64,000 bases of DNA from JAXMBX01 sp046349635 (lineage in GTDB: Bacteria > Planctomycetota > Planctomycetia > Planctomycetales > Planctomycetaceae): NCBI GenBank assembly GCA_046349635.1, contig JAXMBX010000001.1, positions 248,001 to 312,000 of the forward strand. The letters run 5' to 3'. The notes under the pieces are model-generated. The model saw only the letters and a program-made list of their open reading frames with translations. It was not told where the DNA came from and did no database searches. How positions within the stretch are numbered: position 1 is the stretch's first letter; every line of letters starts with the position of its first letter. The translations under genes were made by a program, and so were the position numbers. Shown one piece after another: positions 40,640-49,049 of this stretch.

Positions 40640-41113
40640 TCAAGGGGCAGGCTTGGGAGCGTGTTCGAGATGATTCTGCCGTTCGATCTCCGCGATCTTT
40701 TCGAGACGGCGGGAGTGTCGTCCCCCTTCGAATTCCGTCGACAACCAGATTTCGACCATGCGGTTGACCAATCGGTCTCCCAGCAGGTCGGCAGACAGAC
40801 ACAGGCAGTTGGCGTCGTTGTGCAACCGGCTCATTTCGGCGGTCAGGTCATCGTGGCAGGGTGCCGCCCGCACGCCGTCGTATTTATTCGCGACGATGCA
40901 CATCCCCATCCCGCTCCCGCAGATCAGGATCCCCCGTTCCACTTCCTTGTTGGAAATGGCGCGGGCGACCTTCGAGGCATAGTCGGGGTAGTCGACACTC
41001 TCGGGGGATTCCGGCCCGAAGTCGATCGCCTCGTGACCGCTCGAATTGATCATCCGGACGATCTTGTCCTTGACGGCGAAACCACGATGGTCGCTGGCCA
41101 CTGCAATTTTCAT
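40640..41113 (-). CDS. rpiB: ribose-5-phosphate isomerase B
   Basis: Interconverts ribose 5-phosphate and ribulose 5-phosphate in the pentose phosphate pathway. The RpiB/LacA hallmark SDHRGFAVKDKIV is at the N-terminus; the active-site cysteine and glycine loop are in GILICGSGMGMCIVANKYDG, followed by RAAPCHDDLTAEMSRLHNDA. The length, 157 residues, is typical. The ATG at 41113 (MKIAVASDHRG) is chosen over one two codons upstream. It lies 45 bases after the TsaC-YwlE fusion gene and just before gcvH, echoing the ywlC-ywlE-rpiB order of Bacillus. Confidence 0.93.
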   Translation of the reverse strand: MKIAVASDHRGFAVKDKIVRMINSSGHEAIDFGPESPESVDYPDYASKVARAISNKEVERGILICGSGMGMCIVANKYDGVRAAPCHDDLTAEMSRLHNDANCLCLSADLLGDRLVNRMVEIWLSTEFEGGRHSRRLEKIAEIERQNHLEHAPKPAP

Positions 41114-41158
41114 AACCACACTTGTCTCGATCTTGATAGCAATAAAACGCTCAGGCCC

Positions 41159-42277
41159 TCACGCCTGCAAATTCTCGGCAATCATCCGCACGTGCCGTGC
41201 GATCTCCTCGGCACAGCTCGCATAATCCTCCAAAGTCCCGCCGATCGGGTCGGTAATGTCCTGTTCCTCCCGCGACAGCAGTTTCACCGTCTGGGAGAGT
41301 TCCGGATATTCCCACAGGATATGATCCCGATGGCTACGCGTCATCGTAAAAACATGGTCCGCCTGACTCAACAGACGGGGGGTTAAAGGCTGACTTTCGT
41401 GGCTGGTAAGGTCAATACTCTGCTGTTTCAGAATCTCGACCGCTTCCGGGCTGGGAGGGCTGCCGATCCCCGCCGCCAGCCCCGCCGACAGCACGATAAA
41501 CCCGTTTTCGATCACGTTTTCATCCGCGCAGCCGAGCTTTTCTGCCAGGGAACGACGCATCAGGGCTTCGGCCATCGGGCTGCGGCAGGTGTTCCCCGTA
41601 CAGATGAACAAAATCACGTCGCTGCTCAGGCGGCGGAGAATGCTTTCGGAAACGACACCTTCCCGGACCAGTTCCCATTCTCCGTTGAGGACCCGGACCA
41701 CGGTGGACGGGCTCCCGTATCGACACGGACCGTCATCGATCGCCAGCGCAATGCTCTCCGTCAGTAGCGGAAGCAAAGGCTCAATCGTCGTCGCGGAACC
41801 ACCACCCGGCAGGATCTCATTCGAGAGAACCAGCGGTGCGGGAAGCAGCCGTTGAACCTGCTGCAGACTCTCACTTTGGGGAACACGGAGCGCCAGTTCC
41901 CGAGCCGGCGCGACCGCTTGCCGTGTCGCTTCCGGAAGCGCTCCCAGCAATCCCTCAATCGGCTCCGCCGGGACGAGCAGCGTCACCGGACCGGGCCAGC
42001 AACGGCGGGTCAGTTTACGCCCCGAAGATCCCTGGTTCGGAAGATAGTCGAGTGCCTCCTGCGGAGATTTCAGCGCCAGGACATGCAGCGGCGGATGAGA
42101 GCCCGAACCGAGCGAGGCAAGCTGCTGTACAGCGTCCGGCTGCAGACTGTAAGCCGCCACCACGTATTGCGTTTCCGTTGGAAAGGCAACCAGCCGCCCT
42201 TGCACCAGGTACTGCACCGCCTGGTGAATGACGTCGCGGGGATCTTCGGTTTTGCGGAGATCGACTACGGGAGGCAT
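41159..42277 (-). CDS. TsaC/Sua5-like domain fused to low-molecular-weight phosphatase (YwlE-like)
   Basis: A 372-residue two-domain protein. Residues to about 205 resemble the YrdC/Sua5 threonylcarbamoyladenylate synthase fold (VAFPTETQYVVAAYSL, RRCWPGPVTLLVPAE, SPSTVVRVLNGEWELVREG), but the K-G-R-x5-P-L nucleotide-binding motif after PTET is absent (LGSGSHPPLHVLAL). Residues from about 220 form a low-molecular-weight phosphatase: the CX5R loop is CTGNTCRSPMAEAL, and the Asp acid is in DITDPIGG. The Thr in the loop is the residue that marks YwlE-type protein-arginine phosphatases in place of Ile of tyrosine phosphatases. The ATG at 42277 is chosen over TTG 42286. Tyrosine phosphatase activity remains possible. 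Confidence 0.8.
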   Translation of the reverse strand: MPPVVDLRKTEDPRDVIHQAVQYLVQGRLVAFPTETQYVVAAYSLQPDAVQQLASLGSGSHPPLHVLALKSPQEALDYLPNQGSSGRKLTRRCWPGPVTLLVPAEPIEGLLGALPEATRQAVAPARELALRVPQSESLQQVQRLLPAPLVLSNEILPGGGSATTIEPLLPLLTESIALAIDDGPCRYGSPSTVVRVLNGEWELVREGVVSESILRRLSSDVILFICTGNTCRSPMAEALMRRSLAEKLGCADENVIENGFIVLSAGLAAGIGSPPSPEAVEILKQQSIDLTSHESQPLTPRLLSQADHVFTMTRSHRDHILWEYPELSQTVKLLSREEQDITDPIGGTLEDYASCAEEIARHVRMIAENLQA

Positions 42278-42414
42278 GGGAGACAAATTATGTTATTTCG
42301 TAACGGCGGCGCTGGTATCGACCGTGGCCGAGAAGGGGAGCCTGGGTGGAAATGTCTGGCGTGCGGCGAACCATCGACAAGCACAGGAGTTGTGTTTTCT
42401 CCTCCAAGACCATT

Positions 42415-42486
42415 GAGAGGAAAACCAACACCGAGAGGAAAACCGACACCGTATGGAAACCCAACACTTTGTAGAAACACGTTGCA
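42415..42486. repeat. 18-bp direct repeats, four degenerate units
   Basis: Units GAGAGGAAAACCAACACC (42415), GAGAGGAAAACCGACACC (42433), GTATGGAAACCCAACACT (42451) and a weaker TTGTAGAAACACGTTGCA (42469) follow in tandem without spacers. The first two differ at one base. The region belongs to no gene I can support; on the minus strand it would encode a repeated Val-Gly-Phe-Pro unit. Confidence 0.75.
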
Positions 42487-42656
42487 CATCGAAGTGGGTT
42501 CGTGTCCCGCCCGCGACCCTTATTGTAGGCTCCCGGAAAGATGTTCTCTAGTCTTTTGCGCCGAGTTTGAGACTGCTGTGGGGAGAGACCTCACTGACTC
42601 CACCGGTGCGGGTCGGGTAAGTTACGCCGAGTTTTCCCCGTAAACCCTGTTGAATA

Positions 42657-42735
42657 GACGTGTAGCGTCTGTCGCGGCCAAACACGCCGAGAACGCGCCG
42701 GTCGTGACGCGACACACAAACGCAATACGTTCTAG
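42657..42735. repeat. 79-nt intergenic element, copy 2
   Basis: Same length and order as 28664-28742, with conserved arms and a divergent 28-nt centre. The terminal hairpin reads AACG-CAAT-ACGTT, where a G-C pair of copy 1 has become A-T. The stop codon of the convergent inositol-phosphatase gene lies in its last bases (CTAG). Confidence 0.6.
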
Positions 42736-43652
42736 TCGGCGTACCGCACGGGGTTCCAGTCCCGGGCCAGCGTTGCCAACTGGTCTAAAATCTGCCGGTT
42801 CGGGCTGCAGGCCACAATTCCGGGCAGCCGCAGCATGTTCGCCCGCTCGTCCATCCACAACCCCTCAAATCGGACCGGTTGGCGGTTGTGGACCCAGATC
42901 GCATCCCCACCCAGAATCCGGGCGAGGTGCATGCCGGCGGGGAAATCGTAGATATTCGGCGAGTGGATCAGCGAGCCGGCGAAGTCACCCCGGGCGAGGA
43001 GCGAGTACAGGCACCCCGGCATCTCATCCTGGTGATACCCCCGCAGTCCCAGTCCCGTGACCATCTTCGCACATTCCTCGTCCCGCTTCTGGAAGCCGAT
43101 CAGGTAGATGTTTTTCGACGCAGGGCGATTCTCACGCGTGTAGCCGGGAAGGGAACGCAGCACATCCCGCGCAGGTCTGCTGGGATCATCCGGGCCGCAG
43201 ACGATGGAATCCCCGCTCGCCTGCACCCACGTTCCGAACTCACCCTCTTCGGGGATGAACACGAGCGAGTAGTGGACGGTTTCAAAGGACTGCAGCGTGA
43301 GGATGATGGAATAACCGTTCCCCGTCCGGTCCCGATACTGCTTCGTCCCGTCAATCGGATCGATCGCGAGGGTGTACGGCCCCTCCGTCGCGAAGCGGGT
43401 CAGGTCCCCCGTTGTTTCTTCCGCCAGAATTTTGCATTCCCGAAAGATCGGATCGGCGTCCCGCAGATAAGCGACGAGCAGTTCCTGCACGGACAGATCC
43501 GCCAGCGTGAGCGCATCGGTCATCGACGAGCCGGAATGCTTGCCGTCGAGCGCGATATTGAATTGTCGCAGACGCTTGGCGATCGCCCCACACCAGCGAA
43601 CCCCAGCCGGAGCCTTATCAATCAACGCGGCGATCAAGTCGGGAAGATGCAT
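42732..43652 (-). CDS. inositol monophosphatase family protein
   Basis: Mg-dependent phosphatase of the IMPase/CysQ/HisN superfamily, 306 residues. The metal ligands are in LAEETTGDL (Glu) and IDPIDGTKQYRDRTG (two Asp of the DPIDGT motif), and the C-terminal signature is YDFPAGMHLARILGGDAIWV. The substrate may be inositol phosphate, 3'-phosphoadenosine 5'-phosphate or histidinol phosphate; the sequence alone does not decide. It is a single gene; its stop overlaps the 79-nt element, and a palindromic repeat lies about 95 bases upstream. Confidence 0.87.
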   Translation of the reverse strand: MHLPDLIAALIDKAPAGVRWCGAIAKRLRQFNIALDGKHSGSSMTDALTLADLSVQELLVAYLRDADPIFRECKILAEETTGDLTRFATEGPYTLAIDPIDGTKQYRDRTGNGYSIILTLQSFETVHYSLVFIPEEGEFGTWVQASGDSIVCGPDDPSRPARDVLRSLPGYTRENRPASKNIYLIGFQKRDEECAKMVTGLGLRGYHQDEMPGCLYSLLARGDFAGSLIHSPNIYDFPAGMHLARILGGDAIWVHNRQPVRFEGLWMDERANMLRLPGIVACSPNRQILDQLATLARDWNPVRYAD

Positions 43653-43746
43653 GAGAGATTCCTGTCAGCGGATGGATCCACAAACCGCCGTGAATTATTT
43701 CAGCCCCGACAAGGGAGTACAAGCGATCCCGTCCTGACTTGGCTGG

Positions 43747-43825
43747 GTGCTGTCAGGCACATGCGGCGAGTTCAAATCAACAGGGGTGGCCGGGTTCGAG
43801 CGCAGCGAGCCCCCGGAATGAAGCG
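43747..43825. repeat. intergenic palindromic repeat, epsilon and beta fragments
   Basis: GCGAGTTCAAATCAAC is a degraded form of the block at 2251 and 52782, followed by GGCCGGGTTCGAGCGCAGCG and AGCCCCCGGA, a hairpin that resembles 2281-2309. Its left part, GTGCTGTCAGGCA, resembles GTGCCGTCAGGCA at 13786. Confidence 0.55.
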
Positions 43826-43860
43826 ACTTCTGCCCCGCCTGCCGCCAGCGTCTCTCAATC

Positions 43861-45467
43861 TCAACCCTGCCGCACCCTCTTCAGCTTCTTCGTCATCGCA
43901 GCCTTGATGGATTGCTTCGTCTTCCCCATCTCCCCCCACGGATCCCCCTTCAATCGCGCCAGCCGCGCGGGCAGATTCCGAATCGTGAACTGGTTCGACG
44001 TCACCTTCGAAAGCTCCTCCCACGTGATCGGCGTGCTGACCGGCGCACCCGGCCGCGCCCGCGTCGAGTACGGCGCAATCGACGTCGCCCCCCGATCGTT
44101 CCGCAGATAGTCGATAAAGATTTTTCCCTTCCGCGCCGCTTTGCTCATCTTCGAGATAAACCGCTCCGGAGCGGATCCCTCCAGAAACGACGCCACCGCG
44201 TGCGAGAATTCATGGCCTCATCCCACGAGACACGCCGTTCAATCGGCAGCACCACATGCAGCCCCTTCCCCCCGTCGTCTTCAGGAACGACTCCAACTCA
44301 AAGCCCTGCAGCAGCACGCGAATTTCCCGCGCCGCTTTGACAACGTCGCTCCAATCAACGGATGGGTCGGGATCGAGGTCGAAAATCAGCCGGTCCGGCT
44401 TCTCAAAGTTGTCCGCCTGCGACCCCCACACATGAATTTCCAGCACTCCCATCTGCGCCGGCGAGATCAGATCTTCCTCGTCGTACAGCCGGTATTCCTC
44501 CGTGGCCGTCTTCTCTTTGACTCTGAAACGCCGCAGATGCTCCGGCGTCCCATCCCGGATGCTTCTGATAAAAGCACTTCTGCGCCCGACCTGCCGGACA
44601 TCGGACGAGTGTCAGCAGCCGGTTCTTGACGTGCGGCAGCATCTGCCGAGACCTGCTCATGAAGCAGTGCGCGAGATCCCGGCCAATGATTCCATCCTCC
44701 GGGTACAGCACCTTCTCCGGATGAGTGAGCCGCACACCCGCGATTTCCGCCTCCTCCTCCACTGACTTTTCGCTCTCGCGGGACCGTTGTGACCGCTTGT
44801 TTTCTGCTTGGGGGCAGTCGTTCGTGCGTGTGACTTGACCTTTCTGTTTTGTGAGGCCTGGTTTTGACTTGGACTTCCCCGTGCGGTCCCCACACGCGGC
44901 TTCGCCTGCTCGCACGATTTATCGTCGTCCGCTCCGTTGCGACACTCAACGGCCGGTCCGTCACGACATCCGATCCCAGTTCGGCGTACTCATCCTTCTC
45001 TTTGAACAGAAACCAGGTTCGCTCTTCGGGATCGCTCTTTTGGCCACCCTTGCGCACGAGCATCCGGCGATGGCCGCGAAGCTTCTCGCCGTGCAGGAGT
45101 AAATTTGAGGCTCCCCGTTTATAAGCCGCCTCGGGATCTTCATCGGCTGGAATCCACGAACCCGATCCCAGGCAACACCGTTCCTCCCCATATTCCCTTT
45201 GGGAATGATCCCCTCGAGCAACCCGTACTCAGTCCGGATGATCTTCGACCTGCATTGCCAGCCGTTTGATGGCAGGATCGAGCGACGGACCTTTCGGCAT
45301 TGGCTTTTCAGAACGCCATTCAGTTCGAGGCGGAAATCGTAATGCAGATGCGACGCGGCATGCTTCTGGATGACAAAGCTCAGTTGCTTGTGCGATTTGA
45401 CAGTCCGGCCCCGCGGCTCGGATGTGACCTTGAAATCTCTTTTTTTGCGATATTCAGCGAGTGCCAT
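43861..45467 (-). CDS. LigD-type phosphoesterase-polymerase protein (frame interrupted)
   Basis: Two domains of the non-homologous end-joining enzyme LigD without the ligase. The 3'-phosphoesterase domain begins MALAEYRKKRDFKVTSEP, has LSFVIQKHAASHLHYDFRLE (the His/Asp/Arg active-site motif) and YGLLEGIIPKGN. The primase-like polymerase domain follows: VRLTHPEKVLYPEDGI, HVKNRLLTLVRCPAGRAQKC, FDLDPDPSVDWSDVVKAARE with the catalytic Asp pair, and SIAPYSTRARPGAPVSTPI. Frames join near 45280, 45060, 44780, 44560, 44270 and 44200. The ligase is encoded divergently 248 bases away. No Ku gene lies in this window. Shifts may be consensus errors. Confidence 0.75.
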
Positions 45468-45534
45468 GATGCAGTCCTCAACTGGAACGGAACCGAGAGC
45501 GACATTCCACCAGCCACCGAAGCAAACGCTGCGC

Positions 45535-45549
45535 CGCGTGTCTCACGCG
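45535..45549. promoter_or_regulatory. palindrome between the divergent ligD halves
   Basis: CGCGTG-TCT-CACGCG is a perfect 6-bp inverted repeat with a 3-base loop in the shared upstream region of the two LigD genes. The same 15 bases form the inner stem of the terminator at 19559-19573. It could be an operator; the repeat may also be chance. Confidence 0.3.
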
Positions 45550-45714
45550 TCATAGAAGCCGGTATGAGATTTGCCTCAATAACCATTCTAACAGGACTTC
45601 ACCAAGGGAATGCAGGAGGTCAGTGAAAGGGGACCGCAGTTCGCGTCCCGAAATGTCCGGCTGTCATCCAGGATGACGGCAGACCGACCGGCCTGGAGTT
45701 GTACGGGGAAGATA

Positions 45715-46758
45715 ATGATGTTTCATGCCTTCAAGACCCTGTCACCGATGGAAGCCCGCGCCGTCAAAGAAATTCCCGTCGGTGACGAATGGGAATACGA
45801 GCCGAAGTGGGATGGCTTTCGGGCGCTGGTCTCTCGTCGCGGGAAAAATGTCGAATTGAAATCCAAGTCCGGGCAACCGTTGGCCCGTTACTTTCCGGAA
45901 CTGGTGGAGTCTCTGCAAAACCTCCGGCCAGAGCAATTCATCCTGGACGGAGAAATTGTCGTCCCGACCGCGGGTCGGCTGGAATTCGATGAACTGCTGA
46001 TGCGGATTCATCCCGCCAAAAGCCGCATCGAAAAACTCTCGCACGAACATCCCGCCATGCTGATCGTCTTCGATCTGCTGGAAGACAACGACGGCCGCTC
46101 TCTCGTCGAGTTGCCATTGAGCGAACGTCGCGTGCGGCTGGAAAAGTTCGCAAAGAAATTCTTCCGAAACCGAAAAGACCTCCGCCTTTCCCCCGCGACA
46201 ACAGAGCTCTCGGTGGCCCGTAAATGGTTCCGATCCGCGGGAGGGAACCTGGATGGTCTGATAGCCAAACGGGTTGACCTTCCTTATCAGGCGGGGAATC
46301 GCGCAGGAATGCAGAAAATTAAGCCGGTACACACCGTCGATTGCGTCGTGGGAGGGTTCCGGTATGCCGCAGGAAAGAAATTCGTCGGGTCGCTCCTGTT
46401 GGGACTCTATGACAAGGAAGGCCAGCTGAACCACGTCGGCTTTACCTCGAGTTTCAATGCGACGGAGCGCACGAAGATCACAAAGCTCGTCGAGCCTCTC
46501 ATTCAGGGACCGGGATTCACCGGGCACGCACCCGGAGGCAAAAGCCGCTGGAGTACCGATCGTTCGACCCAGTGGGAGCCGTTACTCCCCAGGCTGGTTG
46601 TGGAAGTGAAGTACGACCATTTCAGCGGCGGAAGATTTCGACACGGAACAACCTTTGTCCGCTGGCGCCCGGACAAACTCCCCACGGAATGCCGCCAGGA
46701 TCAGGTCAAAGTCCACTCACGGCAGTCATTGAAATTATTGGAATTGGCAAGTCATTGA
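45715..46758 (+). CDS. ATP-dependent DNA ligase (LigD ligase domain type)
   Basis: A 347-residue ligase with the nucleotidyl-transferase domain and OB-fold only. The AMP-accepting Lys is in YEPKWDGFRALV (motif I); other motifs are ILDGEIVV, MLIVFDLLEDNDG, GGNLDGLIAKRVDLPYQAGN and VVGGFRYAAGKK. It ends with VVEVKYDHFSGGRFRHGTTF followed by VRWRPDK. It should seal DNA breaks with the phosphoesterase-polymerase protein encoded on the other strand. Adjacent ATGs at 45715 and 45718 follow GGGGAAG; the frame continues upstream but looks non-coding. Intact, in contrast to its partner. Confidence 0.88.
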   Translation: MMFHAFKTLSPMEARAVKEIPVGDEWEYEPKWDGFRALVSRRGKNVELKSKSGQPLARYFPELVESLQNLRPEQFILDGEIVVPTAGRLEFDELLMRIHPAKSRIEKLSHEHPAMLIVFDLLEDNDGRSLVELPLSERRVRLEKFAKKFFRNRKDLRLSPATTELSVARKWFRSAGGNLDGLIAKRVDLPYQAGNRAGMQKIKPVHTVDCVVGGFRYAAGKKFVGSLLLGLYDKEGQLNHVGFTSSFNATERTKITKLVEPLIQGPGFTGHAPGGKSRWSTDRSTQWEPLLPRLVVEVKYDHFSGGRFRHGTTFVRWRPDKLPTECRQDQVKVHSRQSLKLLELASH

Positions 46759-46799
46759 GACACAATCATCGAACTCATTGATTATTGAGAGGAACGATC

Positions 46800-48350
46800 A
46801 TGAAACCACTTTCAGTCTGGCGGTCGGAAAATGGACGGCATTATGTCCCTCTCAAGAAAAAGGCGCAATACGACGTCGTGGTGATCGGGGGTGGGATCAC
46901 CGGGGTGACCGCTGCCTACTTGCTCAAGCAGGCGGGGAAAACCGTTTGCCTGCTGGAGCGCGACGTCATCGGCTCGGTCGACACGGGAAATACCACCGCC
47001 CACCTTACGTATGTGACAGACAAGCGTTTGTCCTCGCTCGTAAAAGAATTTGGAAAAGATTCCGCGGAGATCGCCTGGCATGCCGGAGCGGAAGCGATCG
47101 GCAAGATCGAAGCGATCGCTCAAGCCGAGCAAATCGAATGCGAATTCCAGCGCGTCCCCGGCTATTTGCATGCTGCGCTCCAGGGCAAGAAGAATGAAAC
47201 CGCTGAATTCAAGAAAGAAGCGGAACTCGCCCGGTCGTTGGGCTTCGACGCGGAGTTCATGGAACAGGTCCCCTTCGTCGACAAGCCCGGAATTCGATTC
47301 GCAAACCAGGCAAAGTTCCATCCATTGAAGTACCTCTTCGCGTTGGCGGCGAAGGTTCACGGCGGCGGAAGTGCGATTTATGAAAAATCGGAAGTCTCAA
47401 GCATTGAGGGAAAACAGCCCCTCCTCGTGACCGCCAACGGACACCAGATCACAACTGAGCGCGTGATCATTGCCACCCACGTCCCGCTGATGGGAAAAGC
47501 CGGGATCATTGGAGCAATGTTCTTCCAGGCGAAACTGGCTCCGTACTCTTCATACGTCGTGGGAGCGAAGATCCCCAAAAATTCGGTCCCGGTCGCGAGC
47601 TTCTGGGATACGAGCAATCCCTATTACTACTTGCGGATCGATTCCGGCACCCGGTCGGATTACGCCATCTTCGGCGGGGCGGATCACAAAACGGGGCAGG
47701 AGGACGACCCCCGGAGTTGCTATCGCGACCTGGAACGTGAACTCCACCGCCTCATCCCCGCCGCGAAAATTGATCACCACTGGTCGGGACAGGTCATCGA
47801 AACCGCAGATGGTTTGCCCTTCATTGGCGAGACTGCCCCAGCAGTTCGCGGCGACCGGATTCGCCGGAAACAGCATGACTTTCAGCACGCTGGCTGGAAT
47901 GATGGCCGGGATTATGTCCTCGAACAGAAAAATCCCTGGCAGCATCTGTTGCCCCCAGCCGCAAGAAACTGCAGAGCGGCCTGCTTCGTTTCCTCTCCGA
48001 AAACATGGACTTTCCGTTCTACTATCTCCGCGATCGCCTGGGACTGACCCGCGCTTGGAATCAGCCGCCGGTGTCCGCAGAGGCCGGGGAAAGTCTTGAA
48101 GCTCGGCAACGAATCGGTCGCCTGCTATCGCGATGAAGGGAGACTGACGCAGGTCTCTGCCGTCTGCACTCACATGGGCTGCACCTCGTCCATTGGAACG
48201 GGACAAAGCCACAGGACTGCCCCTGCCACGGCTCCCGCTTCCAGGCCACCGGCGAAGTCATGGCCGGCCCCGCGGAAGCCCCTCGAACCCGTCAGCGCCA
48301 TCAAATCCGACGAAAAACCAACGCAGCGAAAAACCTTGAGCCGCAAGTGA
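46800..48350 (+). CDS. FAD-dependent oxidoreductase with C-terminal Rieske domain (frame interrupted)
   Basis: A flavoprotein of the DAO/GlpO type fused to a Rieske iron-sulphur domain. The dinucleotide-binding motif is YDVVVIGGGITGVTAAYLLK, then LLERDVIGSVDTGNTTAHLT, and near the end DGLPFIGETAP. After shifts at about 47845-48095 the Rieske domain shows VSAVCTHMGC and, in a neighbouring frame, WNGTKPQDCPCHGSRFQATG, supplying two Cys and two His of the cluster, and then EVMAGPAEAP. Substrate unknown; such proteins act on amino-acid or quinone-like compounds. The ATG at 46800 follows GAGAGGA. It lies 41 bases after the ligase gene on the same strand. Confidence 0.82.
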
Positions 48351-48649
48351 TTTCTACGGCCGCGCATCAGGGATGTCACCCACAGTCTTCAGCGGTTTAC
48401 TTCTTCTGGAACCGCGGTCTTGGGAAGCTCCGCTGTCATGCTGAAATCTTTCGCAATAACCATCAATGACCGACGCGACATTAAACGCGTACCCTCTTCA
48501 GCATTACGTTCCCGTAGAGAAAATCTGCAGGGGTATTGGCTAAGAAAAGTGAAATTTTGGACAATTGATCGCACTCTGGTCTGACACCGGCCAGAACCCC
48601 TCCCGACCGGATGTTGGGAATATGTTTTGCTTCTCTCCATTCCCAGCGG
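48351..48649. other. intergenic region, no supported gene
   Basis: About 300 bases between the Rieske-domain gene and a damaged small gene. No frame is protein-like and I see no repeat or strong hairpin. Confidence 0.4.
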
Positions 48650-48982
48650 CGATCTTCCGTCGCACAGTCAGATCGAGAGGATCAATCATACAAAACACAT
48701 TTCTGATCACGTTTCCCGTCTGGGCGATTTTTGCCTGCCGTCGAGCGAGGAGATGCTCACCCAGGTCGCCCGACGGCCTTCACTGTTGTTGTGGAACATC
48801 TGGTGAACGACAAACCGAGTCCGGCGTTTTTCACCGATCAGGATCAGGCCGAGCAGTTTGTCAAACGGGAGATCCACCACCGCCCGTTGACGTTGATGGC
48901 CTTTGATCACCCCGCCGACCTGATGGCGTTCATCTATTCACTGCCTGGATTCCGACGAGGCGGTCAGTTTCGACCCTGGTAG
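48650..48982 (+). CDS. fragment of an unknown small protein (frame interrupted)
   Basis: The frame ending at 48982 contains a coherent stretch (VVVEHLVNDKPSPAFFTDQD, QAEQFVKREIHHRPLTLMAF, DHPADLMAFIYSLPGF) that looks like a genuine alpha/beta protein of SseB-like size. The upstream frame (LPSSEEMLTQVARRPS) probably provides its beginning and the downstream one its end (AVSFDPGSW). I cannot name the family. An antisense frame over the same bases is less convincing. Ends are uncertain. Confidence 0.4.
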
Positions 48983-49049
48983 TTGGCGTCCATCAGGCTC
49001 GCGTCGCCGACTTGGAAAAAGTCCTGCTCGATCACAGCCATCACGGCGA

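Noticed and set aside
42415..42486. CRISPR array
   Set aside because: The 18-bp units are contiguous without spacers and no cas gene is present.
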